A DNA stretch of 64,000 nt, from contig NC_020388.1 in assembly GCF_000591055.1 (NCBI RefSeq), forward strand, positions 2,418,001 to 2,482,000, given 5' to 3'. The notes beneath the pieces were generated by a model. That model was given only the letters and a program-made list of their open reading frames with translations, had not been told where the DNA came from and made no database searches. Shown piece by piece: positions 53,065 through 62,886 of the stretch (its first letter is position 1; each line of letters opens with the position of its first letter). The position numbers were made by a program, and so were the translations under genes. The stretch comes from Natronomonas moolapensis 8.8.11 (lineage in GTDB: Archaea > Halobacteriota > Halobacteria > Halobacteriales > Haloarculaceae).

Positions 53065-54747
53065 ATGAGCCAACAGATGGGCAACCAGCCGATGATCGTC
53101 CTCTCCGAGGAGAGCCAGCGCACCTCCGGGCAGGACGCCCAGTCGATGAACATCACGGCCGGGAAAGCGGTCGCCGAGTCCGTACGCACGACGCTCGGCC
53201 CGAAGGGGATGGACAAGATGCTCGTCGACTCGACGGGCAACGTCGTCGTCACGAACGACGGCGTCACCATCCTCGGCGAGATGGACATCGAACACCCCGC
53301 GGCGAACATGATCGTCGAGGTCGCCGAGACCCAAGAAGAAGAGGTCGGCGACGGGACGACCTCGAGCGTCGTCGTGGCCGGCGAACTCCTCTCGCAGGCC
53401 GAGGACCTCCTCGAACAGGACATCCACGCGACGGTGCTCGCACAGGGGTACCGTCAGGCCGCCGCCGAGGCCAAGGAGATCCTGGACGACATCGCCGTCG
53501 ACGTCGATTCGGAGGACACCGAGATCCTCGAGTCCATCGCCTCGACGGCGATGACCGGCAAGGGTGCGGAGAACTCCAAGGACCTGTTGTCCCGGCTCGT
53601 CGTCGATTCGGTGCTCGCGGTCGCCGACGACGACGGCGTCGATACGGACAACATCAAAGTCGAGAAGGTCGTCGGCGGGGCCGTCGACGAGTCCGAACTC
53701 GTCGAGGGCGTCCTCGTCGGCAAGGAGCGCGTCCACGACAACATGCCCGCCCTCGTCGAGGACGCCGACATCGCGTTGCTCGACACGGCCATCGAGGTCA
53801 AAGAGACCGAGATCGACGCCGAGGTCAACGTCACCGACCCCGACCAACTCGAGCAGTTCCTCGAGCAGGAAGAAAAACAGCTCCGCGAGATGGTCGACCA
53901 GCTCGAAGCGGTCGGCGCGGACGTCGTCTTCTGTCAGAAGGGCATCGACGACATGGCCCAACACTACCTCGCCCAGGAGGGCATCCTCGCCGTCCGGCGC
54001 GCCAAGAAGTCCGATATGAAGGCGCTGGCGCGCTCGACCGGCGGCCGCGTCGTCTCCAACATCGACGACATCACCGCCGAGGACCTCGGCTTCGCCGGCT
54101 CCGTCACGCAAAAACCCATCGCGGGCGACGAGAAGATCTTCGTCGAGGACGTCGAGGAGGCCAAAGCAGTCACGCTCATCCTCCGCGGCGGCACCGAACA
54201 CGTCGTCGACGAGATCGAACGCGCCGTCGAGGACAGCCTCGGCGTCGTGCGCACGACCCTAGATGAGGGCCAGGTCCTCCCCGGTGGCGGCGCCCCCGAG
54301 ATCGCCCTGGCGCTCGGCCTGCGTGACTTCGCGGACTCCGTCGAGGGCCGCGAACAGCTCGCCATCGAGGCCTTCGCGGACGCGGTCGACGTGATCCCGC
54401 GGACGCTCGCCGAGAACGCCGGTCTCGACCCCATCGACTCGCTGGTCGAACTCCGCAGCCGGCAATCCGACGACAGCACCGCCGGTCTCGACGCCTACAC
54501 CGGCGACGTCATCGACATGGAGGAGGAGGGCGTCGTCGAGCCGCTCCGCGTGAAGACTCAGGCCATCGAGTCCGCCACCGAGGCGGCCGTGATGATCCTC
54601 CGCATCGACGATGTCATCGCCGCGGGCGACCTCAAGGGCGGCTCCAGCGATGACGACGACGACGACGCGCCCGGCGGCCCCGGCGGCCCCGGCGGCATGG
54701 GCGGCGGCATGGGCGGCATGGGCGGCGGCATGGGCGGGATGATGTAA
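53065..54747 (+). CDS. thsA: Thermosome (group II chaperonin) subunit
   Basis: The thermosome is an ATP-driven ring chaperonin. The 560-residue subunit has the ATP-site motifs [16 protein letters not shown] near residue 43, [12 protein letters not shown] near 64, [17 protein letters not shown] near 92 and [12 protein letters not shown] near 408. It ends in a long acidic-to-GGM tail ([12 protein letters not shown] then GGMGG repeats), as in haloarchaeal CCT1-type subunits. Strong double TATA elements fit heat-inducible, high expression. Confidence 0.95.
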   Translation: MSQQMGNQPMIVLSEESQRTSGQDAQSMNITAGKAVAESVRTTLGPKGMDKMLVDSTGNVVVTNDGVTILGEMDIEHPAANMIVEVAETQEEEVGDGTTSSVVVAGELLSQAEDLLEQDIHATVLAQGYRQAAAEAKEILDDIAVDVDSEDTEILESIASTAMTGKGAENSKDLLSRLVVDSVLAVADDDGVDTDNIKVEKVVGGAVDESELVEGVLVGKERVHDNMPALVEDADIALLDTAIEVKETEIDAEVNVTDPDQLEQFLEQEEKQLREMVDQLEAVGADVVFCQKGIDDMAQHYLAQEGILAVRRAKKSDMKALARSTGGRVVSNIDDITAEDLGFAGSVTQKPIAGDEKIFVEDVEEAKAVTLILRGGTEHVVDEIERAVEDSLGVVRTTLDEGQVLPGGGAPEIALALGLRDFADSVEGREQLAIEAFADAVDVIPRTLAENAGLDPIDSLVELRSRQSDDSTAGLDAYTGDVIDMEEEGVVEPLRVKTQAIESATEAAVMILRIDDVIAAGDLKGGSSDDDDDDAPGGPGGPGGMGGGMGGMGGGMGGMM

Positions 54748-54949
54748 GCCCTGTTCGGCACGCACCCACGGCCCACCCGAACCGTCCGATCGAGCGACTT
54801 TTTATACTGTCCCGTAGTGGCCACTCAGAGGTAGAACGCGAGCGTGCGAACAACACGACGTGCACCGCGGCGACGGCGGTGGCGATGCTGACGATATCGC
54901 GACGCGACGGATACGTATCCGGTCGGCTACCGGGACGGTCGTCGGGGGC

Positions 54950-56071
54950 TCACCGCACGGCAGCCGTCGCCTCGCGCATGATCTCGAGGGCCTCCTTCAG
55001 CGTCTCCACGTCGGTCGCATAGGAGATGCGGGCGTGGCCCGCCCCGCCCTCGCCGAAGGCCGCGCCGGGGACGACGACGACGCCGCGGTCGATCGCCTCG
55101 TCGACCCAGCCCTCGGGGACGCGCGGCATCGCGTAGAAGGCCCCCTTCGGCGTCGGCACCTCGAGGCCCATCCCCTCGAGGCCGTCCACAACGACGTCGC
55201 GGCGCGCCTCGAAGGCCGCCCGCATCTCGTCGACGCGGCCCTGCGGCCCCGACAGCGCCGCCTCGGCGGCGTACTGGGCGGGCGCGGACGCACAGGCCTG
55301 GACGTACTGGTGGACCCGGAGCATCCGTTCGATGCGCTCCTCGGTCGCGGTCACCCACCCGAGCCGCCAGCCGGTCATCGAGTAAGCCTTCGAGCAGGCG
55401 TTGACGACGGCGACGTTGCCCGAATCGGTGAAGTCGGCGGGCGAGTGGTGCTCGCCGTCGAAGACGAACGGCTCGTACACCTCGTCGGAGAGACACAGCA
55501 CGTCGTGTCGGTCGGCGATCCGGGCGAACTCGCGCATGTCGGCCTCGCTTTGGACCGCACCCGTGGGGTTGGCGGGGCTGTTGACGACGAACAGCGCCGT
55601 GTCGTCGGTGATCGCGTCCTCGACGGCCTCGGGGGCCATCGTGAGGTCCTCGCGCAACTCGACCGGCGTCGGCTCGCCGCCGGCCAGATGCGTCAGCGCC
55701 TCGTAGGAGACGAAGCCGGGGTCGGGATAGATGACCTCCTGGCCCGAATCGACGTGGGCCTCGATGGCGATGTGGAGCGCCTCGCTGCCGCCCGCCGTCG
55801 CGATGACGTCGCCGGGATCGACCGAAAACCTGTTGTCGCGGTCGTGTTTCGCGGCGATGGCCTCGCGCAACGATTCGGTGCCCTTGTTCGAGGTATAGGC
55901 GTCCGTCCGCCCGGACTCGATGGCCTCGGTGGCCGCCTCGCGGGCGTGTTCGGGCGTGGGGAAGTCGGGTTGGCCCAACCCGAGGTTGATCGCGTCCTCG
56001 CCGGCCGCCTCGAACACCTCCCGGATGCCGCTAATCGAGATCCGCTCGACGCGGGATGCAAACCGACTCAT
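54950..56071 (-). CDS. Class I/II pyridoxal-phosphate aminotransferase
   Basis: The 373-residue enzyme begins MSRFASRVERISISGIREVF and has GLGQPDFPTPEH near residue 31, ATAGGSEALHIAIEA near 91 and SPANPTGAVQ near 165. The PLP lysine is K228 in CSKAYSMTGWRLGW. It resembles aspartate/aromatic-type aminotransferases common in archaea; the amino donor is not settled. An upstream ATG at 56098 adds nine residues and is less likely. The 202 bases after the thermosome, to its stop, hold only a TATA-like ctttttatactg (54798-54809). Confidence 0.88.
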   Translation of the reverse strand: MSRFASRVERISISGIREVFEAAGEDAINLGLGQPDFPTPEHAREAATEAIESGRTDAYTSNKGTESLREAIAAKHDRDNRFSVDPGDVIATAGGSEALHIAIEAHVDSGQEVIYPDPGFVSYEALTHLAGGEPTPVELREDLTMAPEAVEDAITDDTALFVVNSPANPTGAVQSEADMREFARIADRHDVLCLSDEVYEPFVFDGEHHSPADFTDSGNVAVVNACSKAYSMTGWRLGWVTATEERIERMLRVHQYVQACASAPAQYAAEAALSGPQGRVDEMRAAFEARRDVVVDGLEGMGLEVPTPKGAFYAMPRVPEGWVDEAIDRGVVVVPGAAFGEGGAGHARISYATDVETLKEALEIMREATAAVR

Positions 56072-56397
56072 ACCCGTGGTAGCGTTCGGGACGGCCATAG
56101 TTCTGCCGTGTCCCGGACGGCGATCCATCTCCACGATCCAAGACGACAATCCATCTCCACGATCCAAGACGACAATCCATCTCCACGATCCGGAAGGCGC
56201 CGTCCGGTGGGCCATCCGAATCCGATATAGCGGCAGTATTTTCTTTTAAGCCGGACGAATAGCCAGGGCGTACGAGAGCGTTTCGGCCGCTCGAAACCGC
56301 TGGAAACGGTCGAATCGAAGATATGTTACCGTCAGATATCGGATCCAGCGCTACCGCTACCTCTCCGGGGATACGTCGGGAACGCCTACAGCGTATA
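56072..56397. other. 326-bp divergent region between aminotransferase and NitT/Tau importer
   Basis: The region contains an imperfect inverted repeat (cgttcgggacggc at 56083-56095 against gccgtgtcccggacg at 56105-56119), the 26-bp repeat array at 56121-56194 and a TATA-like ttttcttttaagcc (56238-56251). The latter is about 150 bases before the importer start. No gene is seen. Confidence 0.5.
56121..56194. repeat. 26-bp tandem repeat, 2.8 copies
   Basis: Units start at 56121, 56147 and 56173 and share atccatctccacgatcc. Copies are nearly identical. On the minus strand the array lies about 50 bases before the aminotransferase start and may be part of its leader. Confidence 0.9.
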
Positions 56398-57408
56398 ATG
56401 ACAGGGTTCAGTTGTTCTCGGCGCGGATATCTCGGTGCGGTCGGGTCGGCGGTGGCGGTCGGCGGCGCCGGCTGTCTCGGCGGTGGCGGCTCCCTGGAGG
56501 AACTCACCGTCGCGTATATGCCGATCTACCCCGACCTACAGTACTTCGTGATGGAGGGCGAGGGCTACCTCTCGGAGATCGACGCGGAAGTCGACGCGCG
56601 GGAGTTCACCGACGGGCCGGCAATCGTCCAGGCCTACGGCGGCGGCGACGTCGACGTCGCGATGTTCGGCATCGTGCCCGCGATGATCGTCATCGACCGC
56701 GGCCTCCCGGCGCAGGTGACGGCGGCGAACATCGTCGAGCCGATGGGGATCATGGCCGACGAGGAACTGCAGGCGCTGTGGGCTGACCACGGGGCCGACG
56801 CCTTCGACGTCTGGGCCGAGGAACGCGGCCGGCGCTTCCGGTTCGGGACGTTCCCGCAGGGGTCGGTCCCGGACGTGTTGCTCCGCTACTGGCTACAGAA
56901 CGAAGGGGTCGACCCCGAGTCGGCAGTCGAGATCGTCGAGATCAACGGCGCGAACGCCGTCTGGCAGGCGATCGCGAGCGGCGAGATCGACGGCACCTCG
57001 ATCATGGAGCCGGTGCCGACGATCGCCGCCGAGGAGGGCTCGAACGTGTCGATGTTCCGCACCGCCGGTGAGATCATGCCGGGGCAACCGGCCGCGGTGA
57101 CACTCATGAGCGACGCGGTCCGGGAGTCGCCGCTGGCGGCGCAGTTCCTCGAGCAGCACGTCCGGGCGACGGCGTTCATCGCCGATAACGCCGAGGAGAC
57201 GGCCGCACACGTCGAGTCGGGCATCGGAATGCCCGCCGATCGCGCCCGGCGCGCACTGGAGTCCCCGCTGTCGAACTTCGTCACCGACCCGCGGGCCATC
57301 GAGAGTGGGACCGAGGTGTTCGCCGAGTTCGCCAACGACAACGGCCAGATCGAACAGGAGCTGACGACCGAGGAGGTCTTCGATTACGATGTCTACGACA
57401 ACCTGTAA
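56398..57408 (+). CDS. NitT/Tau-type ABC transporter substrate-binding lipoprotein
   Basis: The 336-residue receptor has a twin-arginine lipobox signal (CSRRGYLGAVG, lipid Cys 26) and the NMT1/ThiY-like fold, with LTVAYMPIYPDLQYFVMEG near residue 38, ARE-type EFTDGPAIVQAYGGGDVDVA near 73 and FGTFPQGSVPDVLLRYWLQ near 148. This class carries nitrate, sulfonates, taurine or pyrimidine thiamin precursors, and I cannot choose. The ATG at 56398 puts the RR close to the N terminus; one at 56323 would add 25 residues. Confidence 0.83.
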   Translation: MTGFSCSRRGYLGAVGSAVAVGGAGCLGGGGSLEELTVAYMPIYPDLQYFVMEGEGYLSEIDAEVDAREFTDGPAIVQAYGGGDVDVAMFGIVPAMIVIDRGLPAQVTAANIVEPMGIMADEELQALWADHGADAFDVWAEERGRRFRFGTFPQGSVPDVLLRYWLQNEGVDPESAVEIVEINGANAVWQAIASGEIDGTSIMEPVPTIAAEEGSNVSMFRTAGEIMPGQPAAVTLMSDAVRESPLAAQFLEQHVRATAFIADNAEETAAHVESGIGMPADRARRALESPLSNFVTDPRAIESGTEVFAEFANDNGQIEQELTTEEVFDYDVYDNL

Positions 57409-57450
57409 CCGATCCCGCCCGGCGTCAGGGCGCGGGGGAGTGTGAGCACG

Positions 57451-58254
57451 ATGGCGACCAAAACCGACGTCGACGACGGAGTCGGCGGGTACGTCGACGG
57501 CTCGATCGCGGCGATCGATCCACGCCGGGCCGTCCTCGGCTTCGCCGGCATCGCCGGCTTTCTCGCGCTGTGGTGGGCGGCCTCGCTGGTCCAACCCTCG
57601 TACGTGTTGCCCTCGCCGGCCGCCGTCGGCGAGACGTTTTACGCCGAGGCCGCCAGCGGCGAGATGGCGACCGCGATCGGCCACAGCGTCCGCCACTGGA
57701 TTCCGGGCGCGGTGGTCGGCACCGTCCTCGGCGTCGCGGCCGGCGTCGGCCTGGCGTGGAGTTCGCTCGCCGACGACGTCTCCGCGCCGGTCGTCCGAAC
57801 GCTGCGGCCGGTGCCGCCGCTCGCGCTCATCGGCTTCGCGATCGCGTGGTTCGGCATCAACCACGCCGGGGCCGCGTTCATCATCGCCGTCGGGGCCTTC
57901 TGGATCAACTTCTACGCCGCCTACGGCGGCGTCGAGGGCGTCTCGGAGGACTTACTCGACGTCGCCCGCAGCCTCGGCGTCGAGGGCGACCTCGAGTTGT
58001 TGCGGTCGGTCGTCGTCCCCGCGGCCTCCCCCGAGATCCTGACGGGGGTCCGGACGGGGATCGGGCGGTGTTGGATGCTCGTCGTCGCCTCGGAGATATT
58101 CGGCGTGCCCGGCATCGGGCGGCGCATTCTGCGGGCGTCGAACAACCTCCAGGTCGATCTCGTGATCGCGTACATCCTCGTGTTGAGCCTCATGTTCTTG
58201 CTCGTCGACGTAGCGTTCAGAGCGGCCCAACGGAGGGTGCTCGCGTGGCGATGA
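57451..58254 (+). CDS. NitT/Tau-type ABC transporter permease
   Basis: The 267-residue permease has about six membrane segments. The coupling loop reads EGVSEDLLDVARSLGVEGDL near residue 160, and VPAASPEILTGVRTGIGRCWM follows, typical of SsuC/TauC-type proteins. A GTG at 57442 is an alternative start, but the gggggag site at 57433-57439 is better spaced for the ATG at 57451. It overlaps the ATPase gene by ATGA. Confidence 0.87.
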   Translation: MATKTDVDDGVGGYVDGSIAAIDPRRAVLGFAGIAGFLALWWAASLVQPSYVLPSPAAVGETFYAEAASGEMATAIGHSVRHWIPGAVVGTVLGVAAGVGLAWSSLADDVSAPVVRTLRPVPPLALIGFAIAWFGINHAGAAFIIAVGAFWINFYAAYGGVEGVSEDLLDVARSLGVEGDLELLRSVVVPAASPEILTGVRTGIGRCWMLVVASEIFGVPGIGRRILRASNNLQVDLVIAYILVLSLMFLLVDVAFRAAQRRVLAWR

Positions 58255-59075
58255 ACGACGAGCGCGGGGGCGAGGGCCGACCCGTCGGGGGCGCCGCCCG
58301 CGTCCGGGTCGCCGACGTCGCCAAGCACTACGAGGGCACCGACGGCCCGATCCGGGCGCTCGAGGGCGTCTCCTTCGACGCCTCCGACGGCGAGTTCGTC
58401 TGTCTCGTCGGTCCCTCCGGCTGCGGGAAGACGACGCTGTTTCGGATCATCGCCGGCCTCGAATCCGCGACGGCGGGGGAGGTCTTTTTGAACGACGAGC
58501 GGGTCGAGGGTCCCACGCCGGACATGGGTGTCGTCTTCCAGGAGTACCACCTCTTCCCGTGGCGGACCGTCCGCGGCAACGTCGGATTCGGTCTCGAGAA
58601 GGGCGGCCTCGACGGGGAGGGCAGCCTCGGCGACGAGGAGCGCCGACAGCGCGTCGACCGCCTCGTCGAGTTGGTCGGCCTCGAGGGGTTCGGCGACAGC
58701 TACCCAAAGGAGCTCTCCGGCGGGATGAAACAGCGCGTCGCCATCGCGCGGGCGCTGGCGGTCGACCCCGACCTGCTGCTCATGGACGAGCCCTTCGGCG
58801 CCGTCGACGCCCAGACGCGGGAGATGCTCCAGTCGGAACTGCTCGACATCTGGCGTGAGACGGGCAAGACCGTCCTGTTCGTCACCCACGACGTCGAGGA
58901 GGCCGTGAAACTCGCCGACCGGATCGTCGTGATGGCCAAAGAGCCTGGGCGAGTCCGGGAAACGATCGACGTGGACCTCCCCCGGCCGCGGGCGCGCTCG
59001 GACGCCGCGTTCGGGCGCTACTACGAGCGCGTGCTGGGGCTCATCCGCGGGGAGCGGGCCGCGCCCGATATATAA
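58251..59075 (+). CDS. NitT/Tau-type ABC transporter ATP-binding protein
   Basis: The 274-residue ATPase has VGPSGCGKTTLFRIIAGLES near residue 52, Q-loop VVFQEYHLFPWRTVRGNV near 94 (YHLFPW is a mark of the SsuB/TauB group), LSGGMKQRVAIARAL near 158 and LLLMDEPFGAVD near 178. VTHDVEEAVKLADRIVVM is the H-loop region. It completes the importer operon. Confidence 0.9.
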   Translation: MNDERGGEGRPVGGAARVRVADVAKHYEGTDGPIRALEGVSFDASDGEFVCLVGPSGCGKTTLFRIIAGLESATAGEVFLNDERVEGPTPDMGVVFQEYHLFPWRTVRGNVGFGLEKGGLDGEGSLGDEERRQRVDRLVELVGLEGFGDSYPKELSGGMKQRVAIARALAVDPDLLLMDEPFGAVDAQTREMLQSELLDIWRETGKTVLFVTHDVEEAVKLADRIVVMAKEPGRVRETIDVDLPRPRARSDAAFGRYYERVLGLIRGERAAPDI

Positions 59076-59078
59076 GGC

Positions 59079-59240
59079 TCACTCGCTTTCTCGGGCCTCG
59101 CGGAGCTCCTCGATGTGGCGTTCGAGCCTGCGAAGCGTCGCGTCGGCGTCCGCGTAGCCCGCCTCGTACTCGCCGTAGGCGTCGTCGGCCTTCCGCAGGA
59201 AGCGATCGATGGCGTCGGCGGCGTCTGCGTCGTCGGTCAT
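59079..59240 (-). CDS. Small acidic helical protein (53 aa)
   Basis: The protein MTDDADAADAIDRFLRKADD continues AYGEYEAGYADADATLRRLE and ends IEELREARESE, so it should be almost fully helical and may form a coiled coil. It converges with the ABC ATPase, three bases apart. No family recognised. The start lies just before the duplicated promoter-like repeat at 59262. Confidence 0.55.
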   Translation of the reverse strand: MTDDADAADAIDRFLRKADDAYGEYEAGYADADATLRRLERHIEELREARESE

Positions 59241-59261
59241 GTGGGGTGTTCGGCCGGTCGA

Positions 59262-59311
59262 ATAAAAGGCGGACGGTGTAGGGCGCGCGTCGGTATAAAA
59301 GGCGGACGGTG
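59262..59311. repeat. Duplicated 18-bp element containing a TATA-like core
   Basis: ataaaaggcggacggtgt occurs at 59262-59279 and 59294-59311, separated by 14 bases. It lies between the divergent 53-aa gene and the large surface-protein gene. The ataaaag core may serve as a plus-strand TATA box, so this could be a doubled promoter. Confidence 0.7.
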
Positions 59312-59386
59312 TGGTCCGGCGCGAGGCCCGTTTCGGCCGCCGAAACAGGTCGCGACTTGATAATCGGAGCGCGTGATTCATCGGTA

Positions 59387-62263
59387 ATGGCAGCGTCTCC
59401 CGCCCGCTCTCCGCTCCGCGCGCGCCGGTTCGGGGCGGTCTGTCTGTGCGTCGCCCTCGCGGTACTGGTCGGCGTCGGGCTGGCCGGCGGGACCGCCGCG
59501 GCGCAAAGCGAGGCGACGATAGAGGACGTGACGGTCGCCCCCGACGAGAGTCTCGCGGGCGTCAGCGATACTCACACCGTGACCGTCGAGACGGCGAACG
59601 CGTCTCAAGCGAACGCGAGGGTCGAACTCGACCTCACGGGGTGGTCCGCCGAGCAAACGAAGTCAGTCGACGTCGCGACCGGAGTGGCGACGGCGGGGCC
59701 GACGAACGACAGCGTCCGGGTGAAACCGAAAAGCGAGACGGTCGTCGTCGACGTCAGGGTCGCGCACCCGACGGCGGCGGGCGAGGTGCCGATCGAAGCG
59801 GCGTTGATAAAAAAGTCGGGCGAACGCATCGCCTCGGAGACGGCGACGGTCGACGTCCAGTCGATCGGCTTCGATCCGTCGCTCGGCAGCAGCGAGATCG
59901 ACGCCTACGGCGCCGAGGACGACCACACGACCGGGCTGTCGGGGCTCGGGTCCGCTGCGCCCGGCAGAAACGTGACGATCTCGTCGCCTGATCTGACCGA
60001 CGACGAACTGTTCGAGATGCTCGATGGCGACGAACAGAGCTCCGTCGAGCGCAGAGGCGACGAGATCAGGGTCGCACCCCCGGGGCAGGGTCCGGGTATC
60101 GAGCTGTCAGCTCGGGACTTCGACGCGGCGACGTATCGCTTCGACCTCTCGCCGGTCGGGTCCGAGGTCGAGACGCGGCTGGAACTCGAGGTCGTCGACC
60201 CCGAAATCGACGGCTCCTTCGGGACCGACCGCCACGAGGTGGCGGCCGGGGACATGGTCACTGTCGACGTCGAACTCGAGAACGCCGAGGGCGCCTATCT
60301 GCTCGTGGGTGCCGACCACAAACAGCGGGAGGGGCGGCCGACGAACTATTTCGACATCCTCTACGTGGAGGGGGCGGACAACGTGACGATCAACACGCGG
60401 TTGCTCGGGACCGACGCCGGCACCGACGAGATCTATCAGGCCGACGGCACCGTCGAGAGCTATCTCAACGGCGATGCCGACGGGAACACCCGGCTCTCGG
60501 AAGTCCGCTTCAGGGGCGAGGACGGCCGCCGAAACTGGGAGAGCCTGACGGCCTTCCGCGCGGAGATGGGGATGTCCGCACAGCCGTGGCCGATCCAGCC
60601 CGAGCGCTACCGGTTCGTCCTCGGGGCCGACGGCACTGTCGAGTTGCGCGAGGACGGCATCGCCGACTTCGCGCACCCGATCGCCCGCTCGAACCTCCAG
60701 TTGACCGATCCGGGCGTCGAGTCGATCGAGACGTACGTCGCGCCGCGGGGGGCGGCCAACGAGCCCAACAGTCCGAGTGGTCCCGACTCGCTGGAAGGAC
60801 TCCTCGAACGCACGACCCAGCGGGAGACGGTCGCCAAGGAGGACCGCCTCGTCGTCGAAGTGAACGCGACCGGGATCTACGGGGCCTTACACTACCTCGC
60901 CGACGGGGGCGTCGCCGGGTTCGGCGGGGGCGTCCACCCCGAGGACGCACAGAAACTGCTGGACAAACACGAGGGGGTGATCCTCGAGGCGCTCCAGACC
61001 GACATGGACGAGAACGAGCCTCGGACCGAACTCGACCTCGGGAGGGCGACCGACGGCGAGGCGTACCTGTTGCCCGATATCGACGAGAACAACGAGCGCG
61101 TGGTCGACGGCCGGTTCTATCTCGTCGTCGACACGCGCGATGCGGGCGCCTTCGATGGGACGTTCAGCGACGGCGAGAGCGACGACTTCGAGTTCGAGTA
61201 CGGCTACGAGTCCCCGCCCGAGGAGCGCTATCGCTTCGGCAACGACGCCCTCTCGGCGACCCGCCCCCCGGCGTTCGACCCGGAGTCAGAGCCGACAGAG
61301 GACGGCACCGAACACTACCCGTACCTGAACCGGGCCGAGACCGGCACGACGGAGACGGTCCCGTTCACCGTCGCGGAGTCGTACGCCGAGTACGATCAGA
61401 CGACCACGGAGGGCGCGGTCGCGCTGTCGAACGGGACGAACGTCACGCTGACCGGCGAGACGAACGTCGCGCCCGCCTCGGAGTTCTACATCCAGATCGT
61501 CGCCGACGACCGCTCGAACCCGACGCGGATCACCATCGACGACGTCAACGTCACCGAGTCCGGTGCCTTCGAGGCCACGCGGGACCTCTCTGCGCTCCGG
61601 GTGGGCGAGGGCGTCGAGGTGGAGTTCTACGCCGAGGACCGCATCGTCGACAAGCGCGCGGGCGTCGTGAGCGGCGACCGCGGGACGCCGAGTCGCTTCG
61701 TGATACGCGAGGCGCCCGAGCGGGTCGAACTCGACCCCGGCGAGCGGGCGACGGTCGAGGCGGTGATCGAGAACACCGGGGCAGCGACGGAATCGAAACC
61801 GATCGACCTCCGTGTCGGCGATGCCGACGTCGACTCGATCCAGCGGACGCTCGCGGGCGGGGCGAACCGCTCGGTCGGACTCGAGGCCGGGACGCTCGAG
61901 GCGGGGACGTACCCCTACGTCCTCTCGACGCCCGACGACGAGGCGGTCGGCCGGCTGGTCGTCGGAAACGAGACGGACGGGGGCGCAAGCGAGAGCGAGG
62001 AAGGCAACGAGAGCGACGGCGGGGGAAGCGGGAGAGACGAGGGGAGCGAGGACGGCGGAGGCGGGGAGACGAACGACAGCGACGACGGCAGTGGCGCCGA
62101 GAGCACGGACGAAAGCGACGGGGACGACGGCGGCGACGATCCGGGGTTCCCGAGCGAGGTCGTCGGCCTGCTCGGGGCGTTCGCCGGCGCGGTCGGCACC
62201 GAACACGCTGTCGGCGGCGCGGCGGTCGTCGGCGCGGCGCACGTGCTCGGCTACTGGGCGTAG
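59387..62263 (+). CDS. Large secreted surface protein (BGTF-like domain)
   Basis: The 958-residue protein has a Sec signal peptide (hydrophobic AVCLCVALAVLVGVGLAGG, cleavage after TAAAQ). Beta-rich repeats of the sort seen in haloarchaeal S-layer/BGTF surface proteins follow: TIEDVTVAPDESLAGVSD, then DVELENAEGAYLLVGADHKQ near residue 300, and VNATGIYGALHYLADG near 490. There are many N-glycosylation sequons (NVT, NRS, NES). A Ser/Asp/Glu/Gly/Asn linker (about 865-915) precedes a C-terminal hydrophobic segment, PGFPSEVVGLLGAFAGA and onward. PGF is the start of the archaeosortase PGF-CTERM signal, but the end lacks the usual basic cluster. The start ATG at 59387 gives the best signal peptide. 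Confidence 0.8.
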   Translation: MAASPARSPLRARRFGAVCLCVALAVLVGVGLAGGTAAAQSEATIEDVTVAPDESLAGVSDTHTVTVETANASQANARVELDLTGWSAEQTKSVDVATGVATAGPTNDSVRVKPKSETVVVDVRVAHPTAAGEVPIEAALIKKSGERIASETATVDVQSIGFDPSLGSSEIDAYGAEDDHTTGLSGLGSAAPGRNVTISSPDLTDDELFEMLDGDEQSSVERRGDEIRVAPPGQGPGIELSARDFDAATYRFDLSPVGSEVETRLELEVVDPEIDGSFGTDRHEVAAGDMVTVDVELENAEGAYLLVGADHKQREGRPTNYFDILYVEGADNVTINTRLLGTDAGTDEIYQADGTVESYLNGDADGNTRLSEVRFRGEDGRRNWESLTAFRAEMGMSAQPWPIQPERYRFVLGADGTVELREDGIADFAHPIARSNLQLTDPGVESIETYVAPRGAANEPNSPSGPDSLEGLLERTTQRETVAKEDRLVVEVNATGIYGALHYLADGGVAGFGGGVHPEDAQKLLDKHEGVILEALQTDMDENEPRTELDLGRATDGEAYLLPDIDENNERVVDGRFYLVVDTRDAGAFDGTFSDGESDDFEFEYGYESPPEERYRFGNDALSATRPPAFDPESEPTEDGTEHYPYLNRAETGTTETVPFTVAESYAEYDQTTTEGAVALSNGTNVTLTGETNVAPASEFYIQIVADDRSNPTRITIDDVNVTESGAFEATRDLSALRVGEGVEVEFYAEDRIVDKRAGVVSGDRGTPSRFVIREAPERVELDPGERATVEAVIENTGAATESKPIDLRVGDADVDSIQRTLAGGANRSVGLEAGTLEAGTYPYVLSTPDDEAVGRLVVGNETDGGASESEEGNESDGGGSGRDEGSEDGGGGETNDSDDGSGAESTDESDGDDGGDDPGFPSEVVGLLGAFAGAVGTEHAVGGAAVVGAAHVLGYWA

Positions 62264-62324
62264 CGAGCGACGGGGCGCTGTCGGCCTTCACAAAACGTAT
62301 CCGGCGCTGTCCCCCACCGTCCGT

Positions 62325-62828
62325 ATGGACGAACACGGCCGCCGCCGATTCCTCAAGACCGCGAGCGTCGGGATGACAGCAGCGATCGCCGGGTGTGGCT
62401 CCGCCGAGGACGCCCCCGCCCAATCGAGCACGGAGGATCAGGTGACGGTCACTGTCGTGCTTAATCCCGACAGGGATGCTCTTCAAATGCGCCGACAGGA
62501 GCTCGTAGAGGAAGTGGAGGCGGGCAACGTGACACAGAGTGAGGCTGCCGAACAGTTCTCTGAGGAGAGGTCAGAGCTGTTAGCCGAGACAGCAACTAAC
62601 GCTCAAGAGAGTCTCGAATCCGGCGGTGCCGAGATCGAAGACGTCGATGAAGAGGCGCTTGTCATGCGGGCTACTGGCAACCCGGCGACGCTCGTTAGCG
62701 TACTTACAGAGGACTATATTTCGGCGATTTCGGAAGCGAGCGATTACGACGAATTTTCCGAGACACCCGAGGGCGGGGACGCCAACGCGACGGACACCGG
62801 GGCCGTCGAGGACGGAGCAGGCGAATAA
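62325..62828 (+). CDS. Predicted lipoprotein (167 aa), Tat exported
   Basis: The protein starts MDEHGRRRFLKTASVGMTAA and has lipobox Cys 24 (IAGC). The rest is acidic and helical: RRQELVEEVEAGNVTQSEAA near residue 58, then SERSELLAETATNAQESLES, ending EGGDANATDTGAVEDGAGE. No known domain is seen. Base composition toward the 3' half is slightly more AT-rich than in neighbours. Confidence 0.65.
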   Translation: MDEHGRRRFLKTASVGMTAAIAGCGSAEDAPAQSSTEDQVTVTVVLNPDRDALQMRRQELVEEVEAGNVTQSEAAEQFSEERSELLAETATNAQESLESGGAEIEDVDEEALVMRATGNPATLVSVLTEDYISAISEASDYDEFSETPEGGDANATDTGAVEDGAGE

Positions 62829-62886
62829 GAAGCCCCAGTCACCCTCGGAGGGACGAACGGCCGATCGAACGCAACGAGCGCCGTGT

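Noticed and set aside
54798-54949. Small RNA or gene from the TATA-like sequence after the thermosome
   Set aside because: ctttttatactg may equally be an oligo-T terminator; nothing downstream looks like a gene or known RNA.
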